From the NCBI RefSeq assembly GCF_003286085.1, contig NW_020825288.1, forward strand, positions 11,036,001-11,100,000: a stretch of 64,000 nt of DNA. The letters are read 5' to 3'. Positions 23,947 through 34,800 of this stretch are shown in pieces. How positions within the stretch are numbered: position 1 is the stretch's first letter; each line of letters opens with the position of its first letter. The translations under genes were made by a program, and so were the position numbers. This DNA is from Drosophila persimilis. Lineage: Eukaryota; Arthropoda; Insecta; Diptera; Drosophilidae. Below the pieces are notes generated by a model. That model worked only from the letters and a program-made list of their open reading frames with translations, made no database searches and was not told the origin of the DNA.

Positions 23947-25331
23947 CTATCCTTCATTTGCTGCATCGCCTTTTGGTACTGCGGGCACCTCGAACTCGTC
24001 GTTTGGTGCTTCGGGTCCTTCACCCGGTGGCGCTTGCAAAGAATGCAACTTGGTTCGTCTTTGCAATCTTTGGCCTGGTGGTCGGCTCCTGCGCAATTGT
24101 AGCAGCACTTCGTGAAGTCTTGGCTGCTCTTACAATTAGGCGCGATGTGGCCAAACTCCATGCACTTGTAGCATCTTCGGGGAGTTGACTTGGGTCGTAT
24201 TCTACAATACCCCCACCCCAGGCGAATTCTTCCTTTCTCCAGGAGTGGCTTTGCTATAGCCGGTGGAACTTTCAGGGTCAGGGTCTGCGTGCTCCTATAG
24301 GCTGGTCTGATGGAGATGGCTGCGGCCTCGCATATTTCCACCCCTGCCTGCGCTTTGAGTTCCGCTAGGACTTCCTCTTGGGTGGACACTTCGTCTATGT
24401 CCCTTACCTCCAAGATGACAGTTTCGGTAAGACTCCTTACTTCAACCGTGCTTCCTAGCGCTTCCTTGACTGCTGCCTGCATCTCTTGGGTTCTCGGGTC
24501 CGCCGATTTTTCCAGCATCAGCAACAGCTCTCCTTTTGCTGTGCGTCGCACCCCTTGCACCGATTGCCCTAGCTTTTTAAGACTTGGCTCTGTCTTGACC
24601 TTCCTTAGGATGTCTGCATATGAGACAGTGCCGGTGGCGGCGATGACTATTGCATCGCTGCGTGGCGGTCTTGGTCGTTGCTGCTGCTTTGGCTTTGGCC
24701 TTTGCCTGGCTACGACCTTCACCCACCCTACCTCTCGCTCATTTGGGGCGTCCTCCGGTCCCTTGCGAGCTACGGCGTCCCTCATTTGGCCTTCCTGCGG
24801 CTTCTCCTCCGTCTTTTTTGACTTCTTGGGTCCATGTTTTGGCTTCTTCGGTCTTGGGGACGGGGACGGGGACGGGGACGGGTGGGTGGTGTTCCTGGGC
24901 TCTGGCCGTGCCCTCTTTCCCGCCCTCTCCGTCACTGCCGGCTGTGCAACCTTGGCTACAGCCTGCTCCGCAGAGATCGCCTGCCAGCACGATTCCAACT
25001 CTCGCTGCAGATATTCGATCTCATCCACCAGATCCCTCATTGGGTTCGTGATGGACCTCTTTGGGAGCACCATCAGCTTCCTCAACTCTCTGGCCTTTTG
25101 GCCCAAGCTCGCCAAATGCGCCATGGCCCTCTCCTTCGGGTCTGCTTGCTCCTCTTGGGGGCGCTGCAGCGTTGGAGGAGAGGATCTTGCGCGCTCCTCC
25201 ACTGCTTCCGCCGGCTGGTTTGGCGATCGCGCCAGAGCATTTCTCCGGCGAAAGGGATTCTCCTCATCCCAGGCGAATGAGCTTGTCAGCGGAGTGCTGC
25301 AAGCCGCAGCTTGTTCCCGCTGATCGCTCAT
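23943..25331 (-). CDS. LINE ORF1: Gag-like nucleic-acid-binding protein
   Basis: The protein has 462 residues from the first ATG (25331). The frame stays open 81 nt further, to a stop at 25415-25413, but has no ATG there. The N-terminus is low in order and polar. It is followed by a predicted helical part (about residues 60-125), a Pro/Ser and Lys-rich basic patch (PSPSPSPSPRP, then KKPKHGPKKSKK), an RRM-like region (about 220-370, starting SYADILRKVKTEP and GELLLMLEKS), and three C-terminal zinc knuckles: CYKC...H...C (387-400), CYNC...H...C (410-423) and CILC...H...C (429-449). R1-clade ORF1 proteins bind the element RNA, form the RNP and bring it to the nucleus and target. It overlaps ORF2 by four bases (ATGA). 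No frameshift or stop is seen, so it looks functional. Confidence 0.9.
   Translation of the reverse strand: MSDQREQAAACSTPLTSSFAWDEENPFRRRNALARSPNQPAEAVEERARSSPPTLQRPQEEQADPKERAMAHLASLGQKARELRKLMVLPKRSITNPMRDLVDEIEYLQRELESCWQAISAEQAVAKVAQPAVTERAGKRARPEPRNTTHPSPSPSPSPRPKKPKHGPKKSKKTEEKPQEGQMRDAVARKGPEDAPNEREVGWVKVVARQRPKPKQQQRPRPPRSDAIVIAATGTVSYADILRKVKTEPSLKKLGQSVQGVRRTAKGELLLMLEKSADPRTQEMQAAVKEALGSTVEVRSLTETVILEVRDIDEVSTQEEVLAELKAQAGVEICEAAAISIRPAYRSTQTLTLKVPPAIAKPLLEKGRIRLGWGYCRIRPKSTPRRCYKCMEFGHIAPNCKSSQDFTKCCYNCAGADHQAKDCKDEPSCILCKRHRVKDPKHQTTSSRCPQYQKAMQQMKDR
24856..24886. repeat. (GGGGAC)n within LINE ORF1
   Basis: Four GGGGAC units plus GGG on the plus strand, encoding the PSPSPSPSPRP stretch of ORF1 on the minus strand. 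The plus strand fits a four-tract G-quadruplex pattern. Confidence 0.9.
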
Positions 25332-25807
25332 CTCCGATCTGGCCGTTGATCTGGCAACTCCGGTTGCTGCGGCCGCGCCCTCTATTGGCCAGACGCTGTC
25401 GTTTTCCAGCACTTAGCCTCCAGTCAGCTGTTCTTCCGTCGTTTTCCAACACCACTTGCGGTGTGCTTGGCCAATTTTGCCCAAAAACAAAAAGAAGGCA
25501 GCAACCAACAAGTGGCGCCAAGAATCACAGCGAAGAAGAATAGGAAAACAGGCACTTACCTGCTCCTCCTTCCCCCCCCTTCGGCCTATGGCTCGACGGC
25601 GTCCCACTGGGATTTCGGCCAGTACTATTGGCCAGGTGGCCGCTTCTCTGCTTGCGGACTTGCGTTCCGCGCAGGTAAGTAACGCAGCACTACTATGGCT
25701 CGCGCTAACTACTCTTTGCCTCTTTTCCAGGCTAACTTCCGACGTTTTCCACTGAATTATACGGAACGATTTAAAAACACGACCGCACTCACTAGAATAC
25801 ACAGACT
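25332..25807 (-). promoter_or_regulatory. LINE 5' UTR with internal promoter-like elements
   Basis: This is about 475 nt before the ORF1 ATG. At the 5' end on the element strand is CAGTCT with its A at 25807. A downstream element GGTCGT (25784-25779) lies at about +24 and resembles the DPE class used by TATA-less Drosophila LINE promoters. A consensus splice donor (AGCAG|GTAAGT) lies on the sense strand at 25560/25559, and a perfect-looking short intron lies on the antisense strand at 25675-25730. Promoter function is inferred from position and motif, not shown. Confidence 0.5.
25675..25730 (+). other. Consensus 56-nt intron on the antisense strand of the LINE 5' UTR
   Basis: The plus strand reads GCGCAG|GTAAGT, then a branch-like GCTAAC at 25704-25709, then CTCTTTTCCAG|GCT, all within 56 nt, the modal size of Drosophila introns. 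The flanking frame is open: from an ATG at 25588 the plus-strand frame runs in phase 0 across the splice and stays open towards the (TG)n tract. It looks like a usable intron of an antisense transcript, though no such transcript is known to me. Confidence 0.35.

Positions 25808-25812
<5 letters not shown>

Positions 25813-25844
<32 letters not shown>
25813..25844. repeat. (TG)16 microsatellite, 5' flank of the LINE
   Basis: Sixteen perfect TG units adjoining the LINE 5' end. With the tract at 20759-20780 it shows that the LINE split a TG/CA microsatellite. Confidence 0.95.
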
Positions 25845-25845
<1 letters not shown>

Positions 25846-28800
25846 ATGGGGGTGTGGGTGTGGGTGCAAATGCCTTTGCAGCTATTGCGCAAATTGAACT
25901 TTTAACTGTAGCACGAGCTTCCCCAGGCATCCGGTGCCAGCTGCGTGCGTCGGCAACTGCTGTTGCCACTTGCTGCTTGCTACTCCTGCTGCTGCCACAG
26001 GAAACGACAACATGACCTTCGGGCGGTTGCCGTTGCCTGCTTTAAATTTGTTTAGCATCTTCCGCTTATGATATGGCAATAGCCTCCAGATGCATATCAT
26101 CTAAATGGTGCAAGTTAGTGGCAGAGTTCTGCCAACTTATTAGCCTTCTTGGCTGCTGCCTCGGCATAATCCCCAATCAATGCCCAAGTGCTGCGACTTC
26201 CCCACCTAACAGTGGTCGGTGTCAGGACTTTCGAAACATGTAAATCGCCTTAAAATGCAATAACACGTGCCCCAATGTATGCCCCACTATGTTCGCTCTT
26301 CTCCTCTCTGTTTCTTTCGGGTTTTTTCTCGGCAAACAATTCTTTTGGTGGCTGTGCTGCTGTGGCCCCCGCAACATAAAACTCTTACACTAAGTCCCAA
26401 ATGCATGTTTACACTTGAGACGAATGTGTCAACAGAGAGAGACATGGGCGTAGTTGCCGGGAAATTGGGAATTAGCAGGAGGAAATGGAAAACTGTGAGA
26501 GGTTTACCTAGTCCGAAAAGGATTGAGGACAAATTAATTCGACCTCAGCTGACTTTTCGGAGATATTGTAGACAGCGCTCCCCAGGGAGCATCGCAGCGC
26601 CACTGACAAATGCAAATTTCATTTTCATGCTAGGCCAAATCGTCTTCCAAGCTAGAAGGGAAACGGAAAAACGAAAAAACGGAAAAACGGAGCTGGGTAC
26701 CGCAAGCAACCAACTCCCAAGAAGATTTCAACATGTCCAAACATGCAAATTTTCCAGTCTGTCGCTGCCTCCTTGTTTTTCAACGTTTCGTTTCGTTCTG
26801 TTTTTCTACTTGTTTTTCCCAAGCCGAGCGCTAGAGCTAGAAAGAAATAAGTAAGAGAGGAAGCTGGAAAAATAGCAAACCCGGCAACCGGAAAAACGGA
26901 AGCAACGTGCGTGCATGCGTGACACAATTGAAGCGCCTAAAACGCCGAGCTCCAACCTCCAAGCTCCGTGCTCCGAGCTCCGAAAGCCCGAACTGAACTG
27001 AACTGAACTGAAGTACATTGGACCTGAAGACCAGCTTCTGAGCTCCGTAGCTCCAGCGTCAACCCAGAGCCGAGAGAATATGCTTATCTTTTTCATACTC
27101 TCCGGCGTACTCGTGCTATCGGACCCGGAGGAATCGTTAGCCTGCCATTTTGGTCGCATTGCCTCCACGGGCAAACAAAACAGAGAAAGGGCAAAGCAGA
27201 GCAGGAACCAGCACCTAAGGCAACAATAGACTACAGCGAAAGCAGGAAGAAAAAAAAATCAGCAGAGTGACGGCGAGGATGGAGAACGCACTCAAGTGAT
27301 TTGACGATTGATTTTGCTGTGCTTTTGATTTGCTTTGCCCTTTTTCGGATGAGAGTCGCTCGGGTTATTCAGCAAAACAATGTAGAGTAGGGTCGGGTGG
27401 AGCTGGAGCTGGAGCTGGCGCTGGAAAAGAGCATTGCCCGCAGCCGGCGACAAGTGCATAAAAATACACAATCAAATGGGAAAGGCAGCAGTAAAATTGT
27501 TTGGAAAATTGATTTTTCTTACATTTAACTGAGCATTCAATTGCTTATTTTCATTGGGTCGCAGCTCCAGAGACAAGGATAGCGACACGGACAGAGGACA
27601 GGCCAAGAGTGCAAACAAGGCAGTACGAGTTCGAGTAGCAACAAAAAGGCGAACCATCAAGTGAAGTGGAAATATTGAATTATTTATATTCGTTGCACTG
27701 CGTTATGTTCTTTCCTTCTTCCGTTCTTCCGTTATTTCGTTATTCCGTTCTCCTGGCTCGCTTTCTTTTCATCCCACTTCCGGGCTGCTCCTTTTGTTCT
27801 CTTTGCTGTTTGCTAATTTCTTTGATTGCCTTACCAGTTGGGGGGCCCGGCTCTGCTTTCTTTTTGGTATTGTTTGCCAATGCGCTATTTACTCTTCACG
27901 CACAAAAGACAAAGGCCATGGGTCCCGGCGCACTTGAAAATTGCCTCAAATATTTATACACGAAGCAAGCTTCGTTAGGTTACCTGCGGTTATTTGACTG
28001 CTCTCTCCCCCCCTGCCCACTCCATAGCTCCCATGTCGCACTTTCCCCCCATCATGAAGTATTCATAACACGGCAACTCAATTAATTAAGTACAAGTAAA
28101 ACGCGCTGGTAGACCAGAATTAACCTTCGGCTGGCACATTCTGATATGAGTACTACATAATGCTAATTATTTTACATTGCGTTCGACGGCGACACCAATG
28201 AAACAGAGAGACCGACAAGCAGGAGGAGCGGAGAGGGCAGGCCACCGAATGGAAGTTTCAATTACAAGTTTAGACAAGCGAAGGGCGGACGCCCTTTGAC
28301 ATGGGTAATGTGTTGCCAAAAGGAAAATGAATAATTATCAAGGGAATAACTTTCATTATATAGTATACATATATATGGGCGGATGTGTATTGTAATATTG
28401 ACTGCTCAATTTAATTAAGGGAAAGCTGAACCATCAAAATGCTAAATTCCAAACAATCTGGCACTCACTTCCTTCCATCAGAAGTCCTCTCTCTGCATAA
28501 TATTTTGGAAACGACTATCACTTGCATGGCTTCAATTTATTTAAGATTTTCTTTATTTTATATACGTAGATAAGTACCCACATCTGCATCTATTTTAGTA
28601 GCGATCGCAATCTGAGTTCGCGTTGCCCCAAAGTTTGAGGAAGAGAATTTTAATAGACCTTCAAATGGAACTTTCTTTGATATCTGGTAAGCTTGAATAC
28701 AAAGTGGACCTGTAATAATTATGACAGTTTCTTTGAATGGTGTCGACTTACACCTTTCCACCATCCATCCTTTTGGTAACAATTCATAATGGGTCAATCC

Positions 28801-31800
28801 TTTGACCACATTTTCACGAACCCCCTTTCGCGCACCTATTGATGTTGATGTTGCTGTTGCTGTTGCTGTCTTGTTGCCACGACTGAACCACGCAACTTAT
28901 TGTAGGTCCCGGACATGGCCCATGCTGGGCGACTGACTCCGTCCTGCCGTTGCTTCTGCTTTGTTTTTGGCACTGCTTTTGTTTTAGGCAACATTATTAA
29001 TTTTAATAGAAAACTTTGCAAGAGCCGGGGACCGCTTGGGGGCTGGCGCTGGGTTGAAAATTAATGAGGGTTGTCCACTTGGCGCTTGTTGAATTTGTAA
29101 TTTGTTGCTGGCCTCCCAGACCCTCCCGTTCCCATAGGAATAAGCGATGCGATGCTCTTCCTCGACTTTGAAGTGGTTTTTGTTGCTTGTTGTAAATGTT
29201 GCCCTGAGATAAGCGCCAGCGCAGCGACAAAGTGTAAGCGTGGCAATTATTTGGTGATTTCTCAATGCCCATCGCCATAGCTCCAGGCTGGGGCTGAGGC
29301 TGAGGTGCCAAAGACAAAGGCTTGCCCATATCGCGGCACTAAACTTAATTTAATAGGCACTTGGCAGCAGTAGCCGCCGCAATCGCAGCAACAGCAACGC
29401 AACAGCCCAACAGCCCAAGTGCGCATCAATTTTAAAGCCTGGGAGCACTCTAGTCAAGTGGCTGCTGCCACACATAAAATCACATAAATAAGCATAATAA
29501 CTAATGTAAACAGGGCGAAGAGGAGCGGTCGCCGCGTAGAGTCTCGGTTCTGCATTTGCATTTGAGCGCGAGAAATTGCCGCAATAAATTGTGCCGTAAA
29601 AACACATCGACGTGTGGGCAGGAGGAGGAGGACGAGGACCCCGTAGTATATGGCGTGGCGTGGCTGACTGGGTTGAAGGTAAACTCAAATTGACACGATA
29701 GCGCATTAAAGGCAAAGTGCACACAATTACAATGAGTGGGCGCCAATTCCTGCGAAAAAAGTGCCTGTCGCTGGTGGCACTGGAACCGAGTGAAATAAAT
29801 GCGAAAACTTCAAAAGCCGCTCAAGGTAACGCCAGCCAAAGGCTACAAATGTGGCCAATATAAATTCTCAATAGCTGAAGCTCAGCTGGGGGTTCCTGCT
29901 TGCCGCTCACCTTGTCACCCATCCAAGTCCGGAGTTGTATGGCTTTGAGGTTTCCCTTTCCCCCAGCGTTCGCTCTCTCTCTTTCTGCCTTTGAGTGTGT
30001 GTTTGATTTTTATTACTCTGACAAATGGCGTGGCGCATTTAAGCCAGAACCCCTTTTTGCGTTCGGTTCCGTTTGGCAGTGAAAAAATTTGAATTTCAGC
30101 TAACCAAACAGCCAAACATATGCGTCGCCGTCGCTGCTGCTGCTGCTGCTGCCACTGCCACTGCTGCAGCTTATGTAGCATACTTTTGAGCTTAGCGTGT
30201 AAGGCGCATAAATCGTGCAGCATTTTCTTTGCCAACCCGCGACATGACAGCTCCAGCCCTTCGCTCTCGGCAACCCTCCCGGAAAATCCATTTATTAGCC
30301 CTGCCTGAGCACAAAAAATTGAATAAAACTCGCGTCGCGCACCTAGGCTTCATTGATTTTTCCCCAAAATTTTCGCAGGAACTTCAAGGTTACTTTAAGG
30401 CGAGGGGCGTTCTGTTTGCTCAAGATCTGCCCACTTGACTTTTGGCAGGAATTTGTTTAATTTGGCGTAAGACAAAGACAACCAAGCCGTCAAGACACCG
30501 TCGGCAGAAGCAGGAGAAACAATGGCGCTGCCGCCTCGTTGCCATGCATCAAATTTTAAACAGCAATCTACTCCGGCAATGTAAATACAAACCACGCGCT
30601 TGAGATTACGCTTTATGATACGTGATAACGCATTGCGTAACCTTTTCGCAGATAATCCTGTTAGGCGGTGTACGCCCATCCCCCGCATAACCCGCCTAAC
30701 CCCCTCCTCGGCCACGGCGTCAACGTCAAAAAGTGTCTTAGACCTTGGCAAAAGGTAAAAGGATACAGAAGCAGACCCTATTAGGCCTTGAGTTTCGTTG
30801 CTTTTGTCTAGTTGTTTGCAACCCCAAATATAAAGTGGGTTTCGGTGCTGGAGAGAGAGAGTTTTTTGATGAAAAAACTTGGGGAAACAGATTTCCGAAA
30901 ATTATTTACATAGTTCTCAGGGAGTCACGTCTATTTTGATTCATATTTTCTGCCTATCGGTGGGCTAAGCTACGAGTAAAAATTAACCTTGTTGATAATA
31001 AACCATCTTTATTGCCAGTATAAACTAGAGTACCTTTAGGAACTACATGATCATTTGAGAGTATTCAAACTTCAACGTGCGCAGGTCTTTTCCCCCTTTT
31101 CTGTTGACATCTTAACACTTGCCGCTTAAGAATGCCATGCCACATTTGGCAATGGTGACAGGTGCCTTTAGTTGGGTCTGGCAGGGCGTAAGGCATAAAG
31201 CTCTGATGTCATCAAAAATGTCACTCAAAAATTTATGAAAGAAAAATGTAAGAGAACGCATACTCGTAGACGAGACAGCAGACAAGCTGCGTTTGCTTTG
31301 CCTTTGCCCCTATCTCACACTCTCTTTCTGTGGAGGCGTTGCTGGTGGTGGTGGTGTGTGTTTTGTCTGTGTGCGTGTGTGTGTGTGGGTGAAGACAGCG
31401 TGGGAACGCCAGCAGCGGAACCTGGAGCTCTTTCTATCGCATATAAACTCACTTAATGCGAGTGCATATTGATAAGAGACAAGGACGCGACAGGACAGAT
31501 AGCGTGGATGTTGGTGTAGGGGTATGTGGGTAGGGAGGCTCTGCCTTCTCGTATCAGCAACAGCTGCAGGAAGTGCGCTTAAATGTGTCGTCTGTGCCGG
31601 ATAAAGCGTTAAGCCTTTGCAAGGACAACGCATGTGGCTATGAATTATTATTGTTTGGGCCAAGAGGCACGGCACGCCCATTCTGATTCTGTCAGGCTCT
31701 GAGGATGGGAAGTGAGGCTGTCACGTTTGCTTGTGTCGATATCGATTACCGAGGCGCAGAAATCAATTTTTGATGTGCTCTCAATAAGCCGCCACTTCCT

Positions 31801-34800
31801 GATTATCTGCTCCACATCCCCTATTGTTGTCACCCCTGCGTATACGCAATACTTTGCATATATTTTTTCCTGATTTTTAAGCTCTTCCCCGCGGCATTGT
31901 ACGTGGCCCGGCGCCACAGGTGAATGAGTTTTCCAGCTGGTTGTCATGCAAATGAATCGCTTTTTTGTTGCTTTTTTTCGGCTGCAGCCACAATCAAATT
32001 ATGGGTGGAGATTGTTGGCACAGGCTATTAAAAAGTTTTCTGCCTAATTGCCAGCCACCAAGTGCTCCTCGATCCCATCTTAATTCAAGCAGTCAAACAG
32101 AACAGCAAAGGACTGCCGTCAGAGGCAGACATGCATGCAATCACTTACAGCCCTCCACTGATAAGAAACTTTTAAAGCCAATTCCTGACTCTCTTTTGGC
32201 TCTCTCTCGATGCGCTAGGGTCGCACTTCTCTGCTCTGGGATTATCGCATATTTTTCATAACTGCGACGTGACTCCATTATAGGTCCCGAGCTGGGCTCT
32301 GCAGGTCCCGGGGCCTAGCTAAATCGTTCAAGTTCGTGTAAGGACATAAACGAATGCCACAGGGGTCGCATATTTGCGTTTGGGTCCAACCCATGGCTGG
32401 CACTGGCTCTGGGTCTTGTGCATGTCGCTCGCATATCTATTGATTAAGCCGAGCACTTTTGTGCAATTTAAAGTTTCACAGGTTTATTGACAGGTTTATG
32501 CCAAGGAACTGCAGCAAAACTAAAACGGAAAATCCGGAAAATTCCAAGGCTACAAAATTCCTGAAAGTAAAATCCCACAAGCTTGAGTACGGAGTTTTCC
32601 CACAACTCACACTTTAATATTCTATAATATGCAACATTCTTCTACCGATGCCGTAGACTGATTATCATTTAAGCACGCATCGATGCTCAGAGTCCTGCCG
32701 TTTCAATTAGGATCGACTAAAACTTTTCCAGTTCGAATATGGAATGTAAGTACTTTATCAGAATCTTTTTGCTGCTACCTGCCTGCTTTGATGTCGCACA
32801 TGTGCCACTCTCTAATGCCTAGGCCCCAAGCAACTCGTAGTTGACCTGCTGCCAAAATATTTATTTTCATATCATATGCCTAAACCAGGCCTAAAGCTAC
32901 AGACAGAATGGGGCAGAGACAGAGAACCCCTGCTAATGGGATGCCCTTTTTTTTTGGCGTTGCCAGGACAACGACGGCACAGGAAGAGTGGCCTCAGGTT
33001 AATGGCCTTAGTCATCATCTCTGCCTCACATGCACAGCAAATTACGGAATATACAATTACAAAGTACACTTTTCTAATTGTAATTGTAATTGTAATGCAG
33101 CGGCCAAGCAGCCCACAGCAAACAGGAGCAGCTGGAGCAACGCCACCAACAACAATGCAAACAGTTTAAGGGGCCCCCAAGTCGGAAGGTGAAATTATAT
33201 GCCTATGCATACACACACACTCATACACGCCCACACAGAGACACACACAGAGACATAAAGCTCAAGTGCTCATGTGTACATGTGTGCGTGTTGACATATT
33301 GTCCGGGTCCTGAGCCATGCTGTGGTCCTGGAGCCGGCTCCTGGGCGGCCCGCCTTTTGCTACGGCCTTGTTTTCATGTTTATTTGTTTGCCAAGTTAGT
33401 GTTAACTTTAGTCATTCAGCCAGATATCCGTCGCTGGCACTTCAGACTGCCTCCATTTGCAGTTGCTGTTGCTGCTGCTGCTGCTCTTGCTGCTGCTGCC
33501 ACTGCTGCACGTCGTCATTATTATAACGTGCTCGCCCAGCCAGTTACAATAACAACAACTGTACCTGGGCTAACAATGGCTCCAGCCAGACCCGGAGCAG
33601 AGCTAGAGCCGTAGCTGGACTGGCAAACGTAGACGCAGAGGCAGAGGCAGACCAATACCCAGACCTCAGACACTAGGCTACACCGCATCCGTCATTGGCT
33701 CTTAGACATGACCTCATTAGCCATTGAAACGTGACTTGTTATTTGACTTGTTTCGCGAGCATTCGCTCTATCTCTCAGTAGATATTCATGTGTACGAGCA
33801 TACGAGTATGTATGGACTTGTATACCATGTGCATGCCCGCTCAAACTCTAATTAAATTTGCTGTTGGTGCAATTTAGCTGAGCTCAACCACAGGACCGCG
33901 CATATGTTAGCGAAAAATGTCATTTCCAGCGCTGGGGCAAGAACGAGGACAGGACGACAGTCCTGGCCTGGTCGGAGCTAAACAATTTTCGGCTATTTCC
34001 GAACGGCAACGGTTGGCTGACCTCAACGTTTTTACTGCCACCCAACCCCAACCGATACCAAATGCCGTTGCTGCTGCTGCTGCTGTTGTCGCAACTGGGA
34101 TTAGGCGCACCAGGCACAGCAATTTGCATTGCAAACAAAGTGAAAACAATCAATTTTATTGCAGTTGCATTTAGTTAATTAACACCAATGTGCAGCAAAC
34201 GAACGGATAGGATAGACCTCGGCATCCAAGGATTACTGGTGGCCCAAATGAAATTCGTTGAAATGGAATTCAAGCAGATTTTGCCGCTTTCCCGCTCGTA
34301 AATTAGCCAGAATTAATTACTGCTCATTAATCAGGCGCAAAGACACAATCTAGCAGCAAGGAAATGCCAATGCAAGATCATACAAAAGGCGGCAGTAAAA
34401 TTCAGTTCATTCCCCTCTTTGCTGTTTTTTTTTTGCTGGTCAACACTCATCAACGGCCTGCCGCCCGGCTGCTGCTTTTGTGTGTGGCATGGCATTCATT
34501 CAATTTCAGTTTCTGCCGAGTATACCAAAAATCTGAACACCAACGCTTGCCACAACTAATTATGCCACTAATTGAATTTTCGCATTAAGCGCTGGCCAAG
34601 GGACGGAGATGCTCACGCTTTTGCTGATGGACGATAGACGATGCTGGCCATTTGACCAGGACGATGTCTGTCTGCGTGACTGTCCTCTCGCTGGTGGATA
34701 GGTGGTTGTGTGCATGAGTGCCGCCGGAGTTAATTCCGTTGCCTCGATATCGATTTTTTTTTTTTTTTTGCAGCGTCCATGTTTAATTACTATATTCACT

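Larger units (their letters stand above)
20781..25807 (-). mobile_element. Full-length R1-clade non-LTR retrotransposon (Waldo/Mino-like)
   Basis: On the minus strand this ~5-kb unit has a 5' UTR, ORF1, ORF2, a short 3' UTR and an uninterrupted 25-nt poly(A) at 20805-20781. Domain order places it in the R1 clade: ORF1 has an RRM-like region and CCHC knuckles; ORF2 has an N-terminal APE-type endonuclease, a reverse transcriptase and a C-terminal CCHC, with no RNase H domain. Both flanks are (TG)n on the plus strand, i.e. (CA)n on the element strand. Waldo and Mino lineages of the R1 clade are known to insert into ACAY or AC microsatellites, so target and phylogeny agree. Both ORFs are open throughout, which suggests a recent and perhaps still competent copy. 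The 5' end is placed at the CAGT just inside the TG tract and could be off by a few bases. It lies in the same orientation as the host gene. Confidence 0.9.

Noticed and set aside
24310..25323. Plus-strand 337-codon frame
   Set aside because: It is the antisense shadow of LINE ORF1, and its length reflects the GC-rich codons of the opposite strand.
25413..25892. Minus-strand frame running into LINE ORF1
   Set aside because: It begins in the flanking CA repeat (HTHTHT) and ends at a stop just before the ORF1 frame. It is 5' UTR rather than a third ORF.
30395..30751. Minus-strand 118-codon frame of fairly mixed composition
   Set aside because: No recognisable domain, and no supporting promoter, splice or context signal. 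It is probably chance in GC-balanced intron DNA.
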